Shown: positions 24,305 through 34,050, counted from the stretch's first letter. The stretch is DNA of 64,000 nt from an uncultured Eubacteriales bacterium (GCA_900544295.1 UQUO01000007.1:24583-88582); one strand, 5' to 3'. Translations and numbers: made by a program. Notes: generated from the letters alone by a model not told the origin.

Positions 24305-24559
24305 TCAATCGTCCAGCTCCAAGCTATGCGTGCCGGATACTCTACGCAGATAGCTTTCCAGGGTGCCATCCAGAACCATTTGCGCATACTCGAGTGGAGC
24401 GTTGTAGATGAGCCAGTCCATTTCGGTTCTCATGGCTATGGTGGTATCGAAGCTGTCCTCAATGCCGGGAGTGTAGATCCTGATGGTTCCACCGTCAGCG
24501 TAGCGCAGCTCGACGCAGGCGGTGTCGATGTTGAATTTGCATGATAGAAGCTCTGACAT
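24305..24559 (-). CDS. DUF6061-like small protein (element B)
   Basis: An 84-residue protein related to the one at 1933 in element A (LSCKFNIDTACVEL; EMDWLIYN; L.YAQMVLDG..ESYL). The second ATG (minus-strand position 24559) leaves seven bases after AAAGGAG and is the better start. It converges with the SLOG gene and is the last gene before the right attachment site. Function is unknown. Confidence 0.7.
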   Translation of the reverse strand: MSELLSCKFNIDTACVELRYADGGTIRIYTPGIEDSFDTTIAMRTEMDWLIYNAPLEYAQMVLDGTLESYLRRVSGTHSLELDD

Positions 24560-24648
24560 AAGCATACTCCTTTCCGCTTTATAGTCGGGAATAGTGGTTC
24601 AAATGGAATTATAAGGTTGAGATGAACTAAAAGAGCATAATACCCGCT

Positions 24649-24666
24649 GGCTACACATTGGCTACA
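24649..24666. repeat. Right integrase arm-type repeats of element B
   Basis: GGCTACA at 24649-24655 and 24660-24666, 11 bp apart, about 106 bp before the right 67-bp repeat. It has the same heptamer and step as the left end (14,496-14,513). Confidence 0.65.
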
Positions 24667-24771
24667 AAAATCCCGCGGACTGTCAAAAATGTCTGCATGA
24701 GCTGGACTATCTGAGCGAAAAACGCACAAAAAGCGTACATAATCACTGAAAAACACATTCTGAGACTCGAA

Positions 24772-24838
24772 TGGGAATAATAAATTAGCTTCTTCAAGTC
24801 CCCGAAATGCCTGAAAACACAGGCGTTTCGGGGATTTT
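24772..24838. repeat. Right attachment site of element B
   Basis: A 67-bp repeat identical to 14,417-14,483, ending in the CCCCGAAATGCCTG...TTTT terminator hairpin. Host-like sequence begins after it. The hairpin implies that the original target was the 3' end of a transcription unit now left of the window. Confidence 0.9.
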
Positions 24839-24870
24839 TCCACTGAAAACAACCGCCTCAAGTTGCGCGG

Positions 24871-24899
24871 TGGAAATGCTCGCATTTATGTGCTATAGT
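24871..24899 (+). promoter_or_regulatory. Possible promoter of the GNAT gene
   Basis: TGGAAA (24871-24876), 17 bp, TATAGT (24894-24899), 30 bp before the GTG start. The -35 is weak. Confidence 0.45.
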
Positions 24900-24928
24900 A
24901 TTTCATCAACAGGTGTAAAGAGAGGTTT

Positions 24929-25465
24929 GTGAAACGCATGAACAAAGAAATCAGAGGGAAAAGGCTCATCCTGCGCGAGCAGAGAGAAGAGGACGCACCA
25001 TATTATGCCTATTGGTTTAACCAGCCGCAAGTCATGTTTCAATGCGGCTTTGAGAAGCCAACCGATGAAGAAGAGGTCAAAACCTGCATTAACGTAAGCC
25101 ATAAATCAGAGGACTCGGTATGGTTCACTATTACAGATCTCGACGGCAATATTATCGGTGAGACCGGCCTGTTGCGCATGTTTCCTGCGTGGCATCAGAC
25201 CGACCTTACAATCATAATTCCAGACCCGAAGATGCAGCACAAAGGATACGGTACAGAGGCGATACGTATAATGCTCGATATGGCCTTCAATGAATATGAG
25301 ATGCATCGGGTCTCAATCGGAGTAGTGGGGCTTAACACAGATGCGCTGGAATTCTATAAGAAAATTGGATTCAAGCAGGAAGGCGTTATGGAAGAGGCGT
25401 ATTACTACAACAATGAATATAGCGATTTTATCATGATGCGAATCCTCAGACGCGAATGGCAATAA
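24929..25465 (+). CDS. GNAT-family N-acetyltransferase
   Basis: A 178-residue acetyltransferase of the RimJ/SpeG-like (Acetyltransf_3) type. It opens IRGKRLILREQREEDAPYY, has DGNIIGETGLL, and the acetyl-CoA loop is seen as MQHKGYGTEAIRIML, followed by HRVSIGVVGLNTDALEFYKKIGF. It transfers an acetyl group to an amine on a small molecule or protein; the substrate cannot be read. GTG 24929 lies five bases after GAGAGG; ATG 24938 is possible. It is the first host gene right of the integrated elements. Confidence 0.85.
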   Translation: MKRMNKEIRGKRLILREQREEDAPYYAYWFNQPQVMFQCGFEKPTDEEEVKTCINVSHKSEDSVWFTITDLDGNIIGETGLLRMFPAWHQTDLTIIIPDPKMQHKGYGTEAIRIMLDMAFNEYEMHRVSIGVVGLNTDALEFYKKIGFKQEGVMEEAYYYNNEYSDFIMMRILRREWQ

Positions 25466-25477
25466 TGAACAAATGCA

Positions 25478-25505
25478 ATCGGCGGGGTGGTTAAATTATC
25501 CCGCC
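25478..25505 (+). terminator. Hairpin after the GNAT gene
   Basis: CGGCGGG and TCCCGCCG arms about 13 bases apart, ending in GATTTG. It probably ends the GNAT transcript. The remaining bases to the next promoter hold no gene I can support. Confidence 0.5.
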
Positions 25506-25645
25506 GATTTGACTGGATTTAGGAGACTGCTCTCCTTTATCTACCGCCAGCTCCGCGTGCAGGAAAGCCCGGCTCTCAGCTGGAAGGCAGTCTTAAGCCG
25601 CCTGATTCAAAAAGGCGCGTGAGGCGTATGACATTGAAGAACTGT

Positions 25646-25674
25646 TTGCAATTAACCTGCCTCGGAGCTAAAAT
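25646..25674 (+). promoter_or_regulatory. Promoter of the Crp/Fnr regulator
   Basis: TTGCAA (25646-25651), 17 bp, TAAAAT (25669-25674), 36 bp before the GTG start. Confidence 0.6.
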
Positions 25675-25710
25675 ACAATAAAATGAGCAAAGCAGGGGAG
25701 GGGATGAGCA

Positions 25711-26418
25711 GTGGACAGAAGCAATGTGACGGACGAGGGTCGCTTTTCCGGGGAGGTATATAACTTTGGTGGAGCGAGCTTCAGCAGCTCGTGCATCATT
25801 CGGCCTGACTCCGACGTGAGCGACTGGGACGCCGTAGGCACACTTGAATCCTACCCCAAAAACCATGTGCTTCTGGAACGGGACAGAGTGCCGGACAGGT
25901 TTTATATCGTCAAAAGAGGCACAGTAGCAGGTTATGAGGAGCTTGCAAACGGCAACGAGCTAATTTGCTACGTGATGGAGACAAACGCAATGCTGCTCGA
26001 AGCCAATGTGCTGCTCTCAAGGCCCTCGCCCGTGAGTTTCCGCACGCTGGAGGCGTCGGAGCTTCTGAGTATTAGCCGGGAGAAGCTGCTGGAGACCGTG
26101 AACGCCGAGCCGCGGGCATTGTTTGCGCTCTTCTGCTCCGTCTCGGACAAGTTCCTGGAGGCTATGGATGAGCTGAGGGAGGCCAAGAGCCGAGGCGCGG
26201 AGTGGAGGCTATGTGAGCTGCTGCTGGAGTTTGCCGCACGCTACGGCGCCGCCTACGACGGCAAGGTGCTCATACACAAGCGCATCAATATCCAGCTGCT
26301 GACTCAAATACTTGGCATAAACCGCTCCACTACCGTCCGTTCAATGCGCACACTGCGCGACCTTGGACTCATAGAGCACATAAACGGCTTTCCTGCGTGC
26401 GCTCTGTCGAGGCACTGA
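25711..26418 (+). CDS. Crp/Fnr-family transcription regulator
   Basis: A 235-residue protein with an N-terminal cyclic-nucleotide-binding-type beta-barrel (residues about 50-140, RFYIVKRGTVAGYEELANGN) and a C-terminal winged helix (INIQLLTQILGINRSTTVRSMRTLRDLGLI). No four-cysteine FNR cluster is present, so it is not an iron-sulfur FNR; the ligand is unknown. The start is GTG 25711 after GGGGAGGGG. It directly precedes the first molybdenum hydroxylase and may control it, as regulators of this family often do for anaerobic redox enzymes. Confidence 0.85.
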   Translation: MDRSNVTDEGRFSGEVYNFGGASFSSSCIIRPDSDVSDWDAVGTLESYPKNHVLLERDRVPDRFYIVKRGTVAGYEELANGNELICYVMETNAMLLEANVLLSRPSPVSFRTLEASELLSISREKLLETVNAEPRALFALFCSVSDKFLEAMDELREAKSRGAEWRLCELLLEFAARYGAAYDGKVLIHKRINIQLLTQILGINRSTTVRSMRTLRDLGLIEHINGFPACALSRH

Positions 26419-26476
26419 GGCGGCATCAGGAGCTTTTGGAGGAATAGTCCTTTCGACAAAAAGTGAACAAACTGTA

Positions 26477-26513
26477 AACATACGCAGGTGCATTTGCGCC
26501 TGCGTATGTTTTT
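26477..26513 (+). terminator. Intrinsic terminator after the Crp/Fnr gene
   Basis: AACATACGCAGG and CCTGCGTATGTT form a perfect 12-bp stem followed by TTT. It separates the regulator from the hydroxylase operon. Confidence 0.85.
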
Positions 26514-26518
26514 GCGCA

Positions 26519-26548
26519 TTGCCAGACTTTCCGGCATCGTGAAATAAT
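26519..26548 (+). promoter_or_regulatory. Possible promoter of the first molybdenum hydroxylase
   Basis: TTGCCA (26519-26524), 18 bp, AATAAT (26543-26548), 49 bp before the FAD-subunit start. Confidence 0.45.
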
Positions 26549-26597
26549 AAACATGCTCATTGGAATTTGGCTCCAAACCAATTAAGGAGGAAAAATT

Positions 26598-27482
26598 ATG
26601 GCGTTACCTGAATTCGACTACGTTGCCGCCAAGTCGCTGGAGGAGGCCTCCGGCCTCATGGTGTCTCTGGGCAGCAAATGCGTCGTCATGTCGGGCGGCA
26701 CGGACATTATTTTGCAGATACCCAAGTCCGTATCTAGGGGCATGACCACCGTTATCGACCTGAAGACCATCCCGGGGCTCACGCGGCTCGACTTTGTGGA
26801 GGGCGAGGGGCTGCACGTAGGCTCCAACACCAAGCTCTTCGACATTCAGTCCTCACCCATAGTGAAGGAGAAGATGCCCGCAGTTGCGAAAGCCGCGCAC
26901 TACGTGGGCTCCAACCAGGTCCGGCGCAAGGGCACCATGGCGGGCAACATCTGCAACGCCTCGCCCACGGCGGACACTTCGCCCATTCTGCTGGCAATGA
27001 ATTCTCGCATCACCGTCACTGGCCCCGAGGGCAGCCGCGTGGTGCCTATAGACGAGTTCTGGACGGGCTTCAAGAAGATAAATGTAGATAAGTCCAAGGG
27101 CGAGCTCGTGACCGAAATTTTCATCCCCGAGCTCGGCCCCGGGGAGGGCTCCACGTACTTCAAACGTTCTGTCCGCAAGGCTATGGACCTTGCCATCGTC
27201 GGCGTCGCAGCCTGGTTGCGCATGAAGGACGGAAAAGTGGAGGGCGCCCGCATCGCCGTCGGCGGCGGCGACGTCATCACCGTGCGCGCGAAAAAGGCGG
27301 AGCAGCTGCTCATCGGCAGCGAGATAACCGACGAGGTGCTCGAAAAGGTTGGCGTGCAGGCGGCGGACGAGATGAACCCGCGCTCAAGCCTCCGCGCCTC
27401 GGCGGAGTACCGCTACGACATGATCCGTGTCTACACGAAGCGCGCCATCAACGAGGCCATCGCCACGATGAGGGGCGAGTAA
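26598..27482 (+). CDS. Molybdenum hydroxylase FAD subunit (CoxM/XdhB type)
   Basis: A 294-residue FAD-binding subunit of the xanthine dehydrogenase family. CVVMSGGTDIILQI and AAHYVGSNQVRRKGTMAGNICNASPTADTSP are the two flavin-binding segments, and a CO-dehydrogenase flavoprotein C-terminal domain follows from about residue 170. It passes electrons from the 2Fe-2S subunit to its acceptor. ATG 26598 follows AAGGAGG. It is the first gene of a three-gene operon in the order FAD, 2Fe-2S, Mo. The length is normal, and it lacks the extra cysteine loop seen in the second hydroxylase. Confidence 0.92.
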   Translation: MALPEFDYVAAKSLEEASGLMVSLGSKCVVMSGGTDIILQIPKSVSRGMTTVIDLKTIPGLTRLDFVEGEGLHVGSNTKLFDIQSSPIVKEKMPAVAKAAHYVGSNQVRRKGTMAGNICNASPTADTSPILLAMNSRITVTGPEGSRVVPIDEFWTGFKKINVDKSKGELVTEIFIPELGPGEGSTYFKRSVRKAMDLAIVGVAAWLRMKDGKVEGARIAVGGGDVITVRAKKAEQLLIGSEITDEVLEKVGVQAADEMNPRSSLRASAEYRYDMIRVYTKRAINEAIATMRGE

Positions 27483-27494
27483 GGAGGACGAAGA

Positions 27495-27983
27495 ATGAAG
27501 AAGATAATCCATTTTACCCTGAATGGCGAACCCGTCGAGGCACTTGCGCCGGTGAACATGACCATGGTGGACTTCTTGCGCAAGGAGATGCACCTCACCG
27601 GCACGAATCGCGGCTGCGAGGAGGGCGAGTGCGGCGCCTGCACCATTCTGCTCGACGGCCGGGCCGTGCCCTCCTGCATCATGCTGGCGGTGGAGGCCGA
27701 CGGGCATGAGATAACCACCATCGAGGGCGTGCGCGTGAACGGCGTGCAGCATCCGCTGCAGCGCGAGTTTATGGACAAGTGGGCGCTCCAGTGCGGCTTC
27801 TGCACGCCTGGCATGATAATGTCGGCGCTCTCGCTGCTCAACGAGAATCCCAACCCCACCGAGGAGGAAATCCGCGACGGCATCGCGGGCAACCTCTGCC
27901 GCTGCACCGGCTACGCCAAGATAGTCGAGGCTATAGATGCCGCCGCAAAGAAGCTGGCGAGGGCAAAGGAGGTCAATGCGTAA
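27495..27983 (+). CDS. Molybdenum hydroxylase 2Fe-2S subunit (CoxS/XdhC type)
   Basis: A 162-residue protein with two [2Fe-2S] sites: a plant-ferredoxin-like one (GCEEGECGACTILLDG near residue 38) and a helical one (CGFCTPGMIMSAL near 99 and NLCRCTGYAKI near 132). It carries electrons from the molybdenum centre to the FAD subunit. It starts 12 bases after the FAD gene behind AAGGAGG, and its stop overlaps the next start. Confidence 0.95.
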   Translation: MKKIIHFTLNGEPVEALAPVNMTMVDFLRKEMHLTGTNRGCEEGECGACTILLDGRAVPSCIMLAVEADGHEITTIEGVRVNGVQHPLQREFMDKWALQCGFCTPGMIMSALSLLNENPNPTEEEIRDGIAGNLCRCTGYAKIVEAIDAAAKKLARAKEVNA

Positions 27984-30421
27984 TGGCGATAATGTCCAAG
28001 GAGTACTACGCCGACATTGAGAGCGTATACAAGAAGCCTGAGGATTATGAGCTTGCCGGAAAGGGCAATGCATACATACGCATAGACGCCGAGGCTAAGG
28101 TCACCGGCACCGCCGTCTACACGGACGACGTGGACCTGCCCGGCATGTATTACTGCAAGCTGGTGCACTCGCCATACGCCCATGCGCTCATAAAGAGCAT
28201 AGACTTCACCGAGGCGCTCAAGGTCCCCGGCGTCAAGGGCGTGCTGACCGGACAGGACTTCCCCGAGGGCCACAACCTCGGCAACCCCGAGGCCTTCAAG
28301 GAGCTGGCGGACAAGGAGCCGCTCTGCCGCAAGAAGGTGCGCATGGTGGGCGACGAGGTCGCCGCCGTCTGCGCCACCACCGAGGAGGCCGCTACCCTCG
28401 CCGCATCCCTCGTCAAGGTGGAGTATGAGCCGCTTGAACCGGTGCTTGACCCCTTCTACTCCATGCAGCCCGACGCCCCGGCCATCCACTACCCAGGCAC
28501 CAGCAACCTCTCTATCTTTACCACGATGAAGGCCGGCGACCCGGATAAGGCCTTTGCCGAGGCCGATTACACCGACAAGCGCTATTACCGCACTCAGCAG
28601 ATGGTGCATGCGGCCATTGAGCCGCACGGCGCCGTCGCCAAGTGCGAGAACAACGAGTGGACTGTCTGGACGACCACCCAGGGCGCTTATGTCAGCCGCT
28701 ACTGGATAGCCTGGGGACTCGGCGTGCCAGAGAGCCAGGTGCGCGTGATAAAGCCCATGATAGGCGGCGGCTTCGGCGGCAAGCTTGACGTCTTCGCCCA
28801 CGAGCTCTGCCCCTGCAAGTTTGCTCAGATGACCGGCCACCCCGTCAAGTGCATATTGAAGCGCGACGAGGTGTTCATGTGTACCCGTACCCGCCACCCC
28901 ATCTCCTTCGAGATAGAGTCCGCCTTCACCAAGGAGGGCAAGCTGCTGGCCAAGCGCTGCAAGCACATCCTTGACGGCGGCGCTTATGGCGGCTCGGGCG
29001 TCGCGGCTAACACACTTTCCCTCATCTGCGCCACCTTCCCCTACAAGGTCGAGAACATTGACATGACCGCGCGCAGGCCCTATACCAATCACCCCGCCTC
29101 CGGCGCGATGCGCGGCTACTCCGCCTGTCAGGTGCACTTTGCCCATGAGATACACATGGATGAGGTTGCAAACGAGCTGGGTATTGACCCGCTGGAGCTC
29201 AGGCGCAAGAACGAGATAACCCCCTACTACACCGGGCCCACGGGCCTGGAGTTCACGAGCTGCAAGTTCGACGAGTGCATGTTCGCCGTCGCGGACTATA
29301 TCGACTGGAAGCACCGCGACCGCTATCCTTTCGGCAGCGGCCAGGGTGTGGGCCTCTCCGGCTCCGGCTTCATGTCCGGCACAGGATCCCCGGTCCTCGT
29401 TACGCCGCATTACTGCTCCTCCTCCACCATCGTCCGCCTCAACCGCGAAGGCTACGCCGTCGTGTTCTCCGGCGCGAACGACATCGGCCAGGGCTGCGAT
29501 ACCGTCATGACCATGATAGTCGCCGAGGAGCTGGGTCTGCGCATGGACGAGGTCAAGCTCATACAGTCTGATACCACCGCCACGCCCTGGGACGCCGGCT
29601 CCTTCGGCTCGCGCGTCACCTTCCTCGGCGGCAACGCCTGCCGCCGCGCCGTCGGCGACGCGAAGTTCAAGCTGCTCAGCCACTGGGCTGAAGAGTGGGG
29701 CTGCAAGCCTCAGGACATCACTATGAAGGACCACCGCGTGTTCATAAAGGGCGACCCTGAGAAGAACATCTCCTTTAACGAGGCCTGCTTCGGCTATGAG
29801 GAGAAAAACTTCGGCCGCTGCGTCGCGGGCGTTGGCTCCTTTGCCCACGAGGGTGACAAGGACATCTACGTGAAGAATGTTGGCAACTACGCCACCGCCT
29901 ACTCCTTCTCCGCCTCTGCTGCGAAAGTCACCGTAGATATGGAGACGGGCGCTGTCACGCTCGACGACTTTGCCTTCGGCCATGACTGCGGCCGTCCGCT
30001 TAACATCCGCGCTGTCGAGGGCCAGATAGAGGGCTCCGTCCTGCTCGGCTTCGGCTTCACCTGCTACGAGGAGTGCGTCTACGACAAGGACGGCAAGCAC
30101 CTGAACCCCTCTTTCCGCGACTACCACTTCCCGACGGCCCTGGATATGCCGAAGATAAAGACCTTCATCTGCTCCGAGTACGACCCCGAGGGCCCGCTCG
30201 GCGCGAAGGAGGCCGGCGAGGGCTCCACCGCGCCCGTCGGCTCGGCCATCGGCAACGCCATCAACTATGCCACCGGCCTTGTGCTCAAGGAGTTGCCCAT
30301 CACGCCCGAAAAGCTCTGGCGCTGCCTGCGCGAGCATGAGCGCAGTGGCAAGACTGAGTTTGGCGCTGAGGATTTGCCCGAAAAATTCGCAAATATGCCC
30401 CCTCTGCCGCCGCGCGACTAA
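27983..30421 (+). CDS. Molybdenum hydroxylase large (molybdopterin) subunit
   Basis: An 812-residue catalytic subunit of the xanthine dehydrogenase family, which hydroxylates a C-H carbon of an aldehyde or N-heterocycle with water. The cofactor loop GGGFGGK is at about residue 260, RGYSACQ near 376 holds the active-site Arg region, and AKEAGEGST near 746 holds the catalytic Glu. ATG 27983 overlaps the 2Fe-2S stop and follows AAAGGAGG; the frame upstream is read-through inside that gene. No cofactor-maturation genes (XdhC-like or MocA) are nearby. Substrate classes such as xanthine, aldehyde or nicotinate cannot be separated by eye. Confidence 0.92.
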   Translation: MAIMSKEYYADIESVYKKPEDYELAGKGNAYIRIDAEAKVTGTAVYTDDVDLPGMYYCKLVHSPYAHALIKSIDFTEALKVPGVKGVLTGQDFPEGHNLGNPEAFKELADKEPLCRKKVRMVGDEVAAVCATTEEAATLAASLVKVEYEPLEPVLDPFYSMQPDAPAIHYPGTSNLSIFTTMKAGDPDKAFAEADYTDKRYYRTQQMVHAAIEPHGAVAKCENNEWTVWTTTQGAYVSRYWIAWGLGVPESQVRVIKPMIGGGFGGKLDVFAHELCPCKFAQMTGHPVKCILKRDEVFMCTRTRHPISFEIESAFTKEGKLLAKRCKHILDGGAYGGSGVAANTLSLICATFPYKVENIDMTARRPYTNHPASGAMRGYSACQVHFAHEIHMDEVANELGIDPLELRRKNEITPYYTGPTGLEFTSCKFDECMFAVADYIDWKHRDRYPFGSGQGVGLSGSGFMSGTGSPVLVTPHYCSSSTIVRLNREGYAVVFSGANDIGQGCDTVMTMIVAEELGLRMDEVKLIQSDTTATPWDAGSFGSRVTFLGGNACRRAVGDAKFKLLSHWAEEWGCKPQDITMKDHRVFIKGDPEKNISFNEACFGYEEKNFGRCVAGVGSFAHEGDKDIYVKNVGNYATAYSFSASAAKVTVDMETGAVTLDDFAFGHDCGRPLNIRAVEGQIEGSVLLGFGFTCYEECVYDKDGKHLNPSFRDYHFPTALDMPKIKTFICSEYDPEGPLGAKEAGEGSTAPVGSAIGNAINYATGLVLKELPITPEKLWRCLREHERSGKTEFGAEDLPEKFANMPPLPPRD

Positions 30422-30490
30422 GCTTTAGGCACGAAATGAGAGGGAGAAGGCCACATATCCGGGCCTTCGCCCTACTGAAACGGAGGCACT

Positions 30491-32113
30491 ATGCCCGGAC
30501 TTGACGAATGGGACGTCAGCTCTAAGCAGCTGGCAAACGCCCACGGCTATGCGGCCCGCACCGACTACCACAAGGATAACGCCAAAGCACAGGCAACGAT
30601 GCAGCTCGCGCGCGAGATACTCAGACTTGCCCGCAGCACGCTGCTCATACACCTACGCTTCATGGAGCCCGCCCTTGTTCGTCTCGCCGCGAACGGCGAC
30701 GAATCCATAACGGCCGAGCTGGCCACAGACGGGCGCTATCTCTACTATAACTCCATCCACGTCTGTCGCCTGTTCAAACGCGCGCGGGAGCTGCCGGCAA
30801 GGGACTACCTACACGTCACGCTCCACTGCGTGTTCCGACACCTCTTCGTGGGGCGGAAGCTGATAGGCGACCTCTGGGACCTCGCCTGCGACATCGCGGT
30901 CGAGAACCTTATCAACGAACTTGACATCAAGAGCCTGTACTGCGAGCGCCAGGAGAAGCAGCGCTGGCTCATAGAAAAGCTCCGCGAGGCCATGCCCCGG
31001 CTGACGGCGGAGCGCATATACCACTGGCTCATTGAACAGGACCTGCCTCCGCAGGAGGTTGGCCGAATCAGGGGCTATTTCTACGCCGACGACCACCGCG
31101 TCTGGCATAATCCGCCTGAAATGGCCTCCGGCACGGGCGGGGATACCCAGGACAAGGGTTCCGGCGGCGAAAAGCCGGATATCGGCGACGCACCAGGCGG
31201 CAGCGACGAGCTGCCCCCGCCTGAGGACGGCGACGGTGAGGAGCAATCCGCCAGAGGCGGCCGCGCCACGGGCGAAAAACGCGACCACGGCGACGACTCC
31301 GGCGAGGGCATGCCGGACAGCGAGAACAGCCAGCCCGGTGAAAAGAAGGCGCTCTCCCCCCCAGGAGACGGAGCGCCTATGGAAGGACATCAGTGAGCGC
31401 ATAGAGGTGGATCTCGACACTGCCTCGTCCTCCTACGGCGAGAACGCAGGCGGATTCATCGCCGCGCTGCGCGAGGTAAACCGCGAAAAGGTGGATTACG
31501 CCGCCTTCCTACGACGCTTTGCCGTCCTCGGCGCGAACATTCAGGTGAACGACGACGAGTTCGACTACATCTTCTACACCTACGGCATGAAGCTCTACGG
31601 CAAAATGCCGCTTATAGAGCCGCTGGAGTACAAGGAAGTCAAGCTGGTGCGCGAGTTCGTCGTTGCGCTTGACACCTCAGAGTCTGTCGCGGGCTCGCTG
31701 GTGCAGAGCTTTGTAACAAAGACCTGGAATATCCTCAAACAGACGGAGAGCTTCTTCACAAAGGTGAACATACACATTCTCCAGTGCGGCGCGAGGGTGG
31801 AGGAGGACGCCAAGATACGCGACCAGGACGAGTTCGACGCCTACATGCAGCACATGGTGCTGCGCGGCTTCGGCGGCACCGACTTCCGACCCGTGTTCGA
31901 GCACGTGGACGCGCTCATAAAGCAGCACGAGTTTGCGAATCTCAAGGGCCTCATCTATTCACCGACGGCTACGGTACCTTCCCGGCCGTGCCGCCGGAGT
32001 ATGAGACGGCTTTCGTGTTCATGGACACGGGACGGGAACTGCCCGACGTGCCGCCCTGGGCGATAAAGATAAGGATGACCCCGACCGAGGTCGAGGACAT
32101 CTCAGAGCGGTGA
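30491..32113 (+). pseudogene. VWA-like (DUF2201-type) protein with two frameshifts
   Basis: Joined frames give one protein of about 540 residues. The N-terminal helical domain, a low-complexity acidic linker and a C-terminal von Willebrand A-like domain with MIDAS motif VALDTSES match the putative metallopeptidase/VWA proteins that pair with MoxR ATPases. The first shift is in a run of seven C near 31,357: removing one C restores ALSPQETERLWKDIS. The second is near 31,969, where one T is missing: adding it restores LIYFTDGYG. The last frame ends at 32,113. Both shifts are at short homopolymers, so sequencing error is possible, but the neighbours are also damaged. Confidence 0.8.
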
Positions 32114-32118
32114 GAGCA

Positions 32119-34050
32119 ATGGACAATTTTGAGATACGCGGAACAAGCCTCGTGCGCTATCGCGGCTCCGACCCCTGGCCGGAGCTGCCGGAGGGCATCA
32201 CCGAGATAGCGGACGGCGCGTTCAAGGACTGTCGGGATCTCTGCGAGATAGTCATACCTGAAGGCGTCACACGCATAGGCTCGGAGGCCTTCCAGTGGTG
32301 CGCAAATCTTGAGAGCGTGAAAGCGCCCGAGAGCCTAGTGGAGATAGGCCCGGACGCCTTCTCCGGGACGCCTTTCTACCGCTACTACGACACCAATGAG
32401 ACTGACTGGAAGGACGACTTCCTCATACTAGGCCGCGTGCTTTTCAAGGCGCGGCGCAACCTCCGTGAGGTGGCCATACCATACGGTGTTATGTCAATCG
32501 CGCCTGACGCCTTTGCGGGGCGGGTGCTGCTCTCTCGCGTGGACATTCCCGGGAGTGTCCGGGACATAGGATGGCGGGCGTTTTCGGACTGCTCTGCGCT
32601 CACAAAAATCCACATACCTTCAGGCGTCCGGCGGCTCGGCTGGCACTGCTTCAAAGGCTGCGGAAGGCTTGCCGAGGTGAGCTTTGACGAGGGCGTGGAG
32701 GAGATGGAGAACGGCATCTTCGCAAGCTGTCGCTCTATACGTTATGTAAACTTCCCTGCGAGCCTCAAGAAGCTCCCCGGTTGGGTGTTCTTCGGCAGCA
32801 ACAACGTCGAGCGCGTGCGCTTTGCCGGACCGGTGGCCGCGGTGGGGGAGAGGGCCTTTTCCGGCTGCGAGAATCTCCGGAGCGTGGACTTTCCCGCCGG
32901 GCTCCGGAAGATAGGCGTGGACGCCTTTGCGGGCTGCATATGCCTTGAGAGCGCCGACTTGCCGGAGGGGCTTGAGACCATCGAGCGCCGGGCCTTCGCC
33001 GGATGCCGCTGCATTGAGCGGGCGTCCATACCGAAGACGGTGACGGGCCTTGGAGACAGCGTGTTCTCCGGCTGCCGCCTGCTGCGGGAGATAGACGTGC
33101 CCGGCGGCATAGGCGAGCTGCCGGACGACAGCTTCTTCGGCTGCGACGCGCTGGAGCGGGTCACGGTGGCAGAGGGAGTCACGAGAATAGGCTCCCGCGC
33201 CTTCAGCGGCTGTAAGCGGCTGGAAAACCTCGAACTGCCGAACAGCGCAGCCGAGGTCTGCGACAGGGCCTTTAAGGGCGACGCATCGCTCCACCGCCTG
33301 CGCCTCTCGCCTCAGACCCGGGAAATCGGAGCAGAGGCCTTCTCTGGCTGCCAAAGCCTGAGCGAAATTGAGCTGCCCGCCGCGCTTGAGCACATGGGCG
33401 CGGGCGCCTTTGACGGCTGCGAGGCGCTGGCCGATAAAAACGGCTTCGTCACTCTCGGCGGCGTCTGCTGCGGTAACATAACGCGGGACAGCGACCTGCG
33501 CGTGCCCGAGGGAGTGCGCGCCATAGCGCCCGGAGCTTTCCGGGAGAAGCAGAGCCTCATCTTCCTCACTCTGCCCGGGAGCGTAAAGCGCGTGGGTGAA
33601 GCGGCCTTCGTCTGCTGCCGTGCGCTCAGGGAGATAGTCCTGCCGGGGTGCGTGACGGAGCTCGGAAAAGCGCCATTCGAGGGCTGTGACAGCCTTATCT
33701 CCATCGTCGCGCCCGGAATACCGCCGGAGGTATTTGATACGGCTCCGGAGCGTGTCAGTGCAGCCTTGGGTTTCTGCCGCAGGGAAGGGAGCTATGACGG
33801 GCGCAACCGCGCGGCCTAGGAGCGCTTTCTCGGGGATTACTGCGTAGATATACTCGAGGCCGCAGTAGAGCGCAACATGCCGGATGCCCTAAGCTATTTC
33901 ACCGCGCGCAGGCTCATAGGCCGCGCCGACTTTGAGCGTGTGCTCGAAAAGGCGCAGCGCTCGCGCGCCATGGAGATAGTGGCGCTGCTCGACTACCGCG
34001 CCGGCGGATTCGAGGGCGGCGCGTTCGACAAATTTGACCTCGATATCTGA
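32119..34050 (+). pseudogene. BspA-type leucine-rich-repeat protein interrupted by in-frame TAG
   Basis: The protein has about twenty LRR_5 repeats of roughly 23 residues (pattern I...AF.GC..L..V.IP..V..IG), without a signal peptide, so it is probably cytoplasmic. A TAG at 33,817-33,819 ends the frame after 566 residues, but the same frame continues another 76 residues to TGA 34,048 with sensible helical sequence (RFLGDYCVDILEAAVERN ... FDKFDLDI). This looks like the natural C terminus cut off by a nonsense change. LRR proteins of this kind lie between VWA and MoxR genes in Clostridia. TAG is an ordinary stop elsewhere in the window. Confidence 0.75.

Larger units (their letters stand above)
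14417..24838. mobile_element. Integrative element B (complete)
   Basis: The element is flanked by perfect 67-bp direct repeats. Gene order: integrase and repressor leftward; xis-like, repA, helicase-PLD, UDG-like and membrane protein rightward; then XRE, SLOG and DUF6061. GGCTACA arm-type repeats lie just inside both ends. No relaxase or conjugation gene is present, so it would need a helper to transfer between cells. The presence of integrase, excisionase, repressor, helicase and apparently intact ends suggests that it can still excise. Confidence 0.9.

Noticed and set aside
27911-30337. Very long open frames opposite GC-rich genes (also 40,142-41,884, 42,660-45,101 and 59,315-61,681, minus strand)
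   Set aside because: They lie antisense to genes with clear catalytic motifs, and their proteins are low-complexity; long antisense frames are expected in GC-rich genes.
33817-33819. TAG read as pyrrolysine in the LRR gene
   Set aside because: TAG is used as a normal final stop at 22,733, 39,477, 60,044 and 63,775, and the neighbouring genes are decayed, so a nonsense mutation is simpler.
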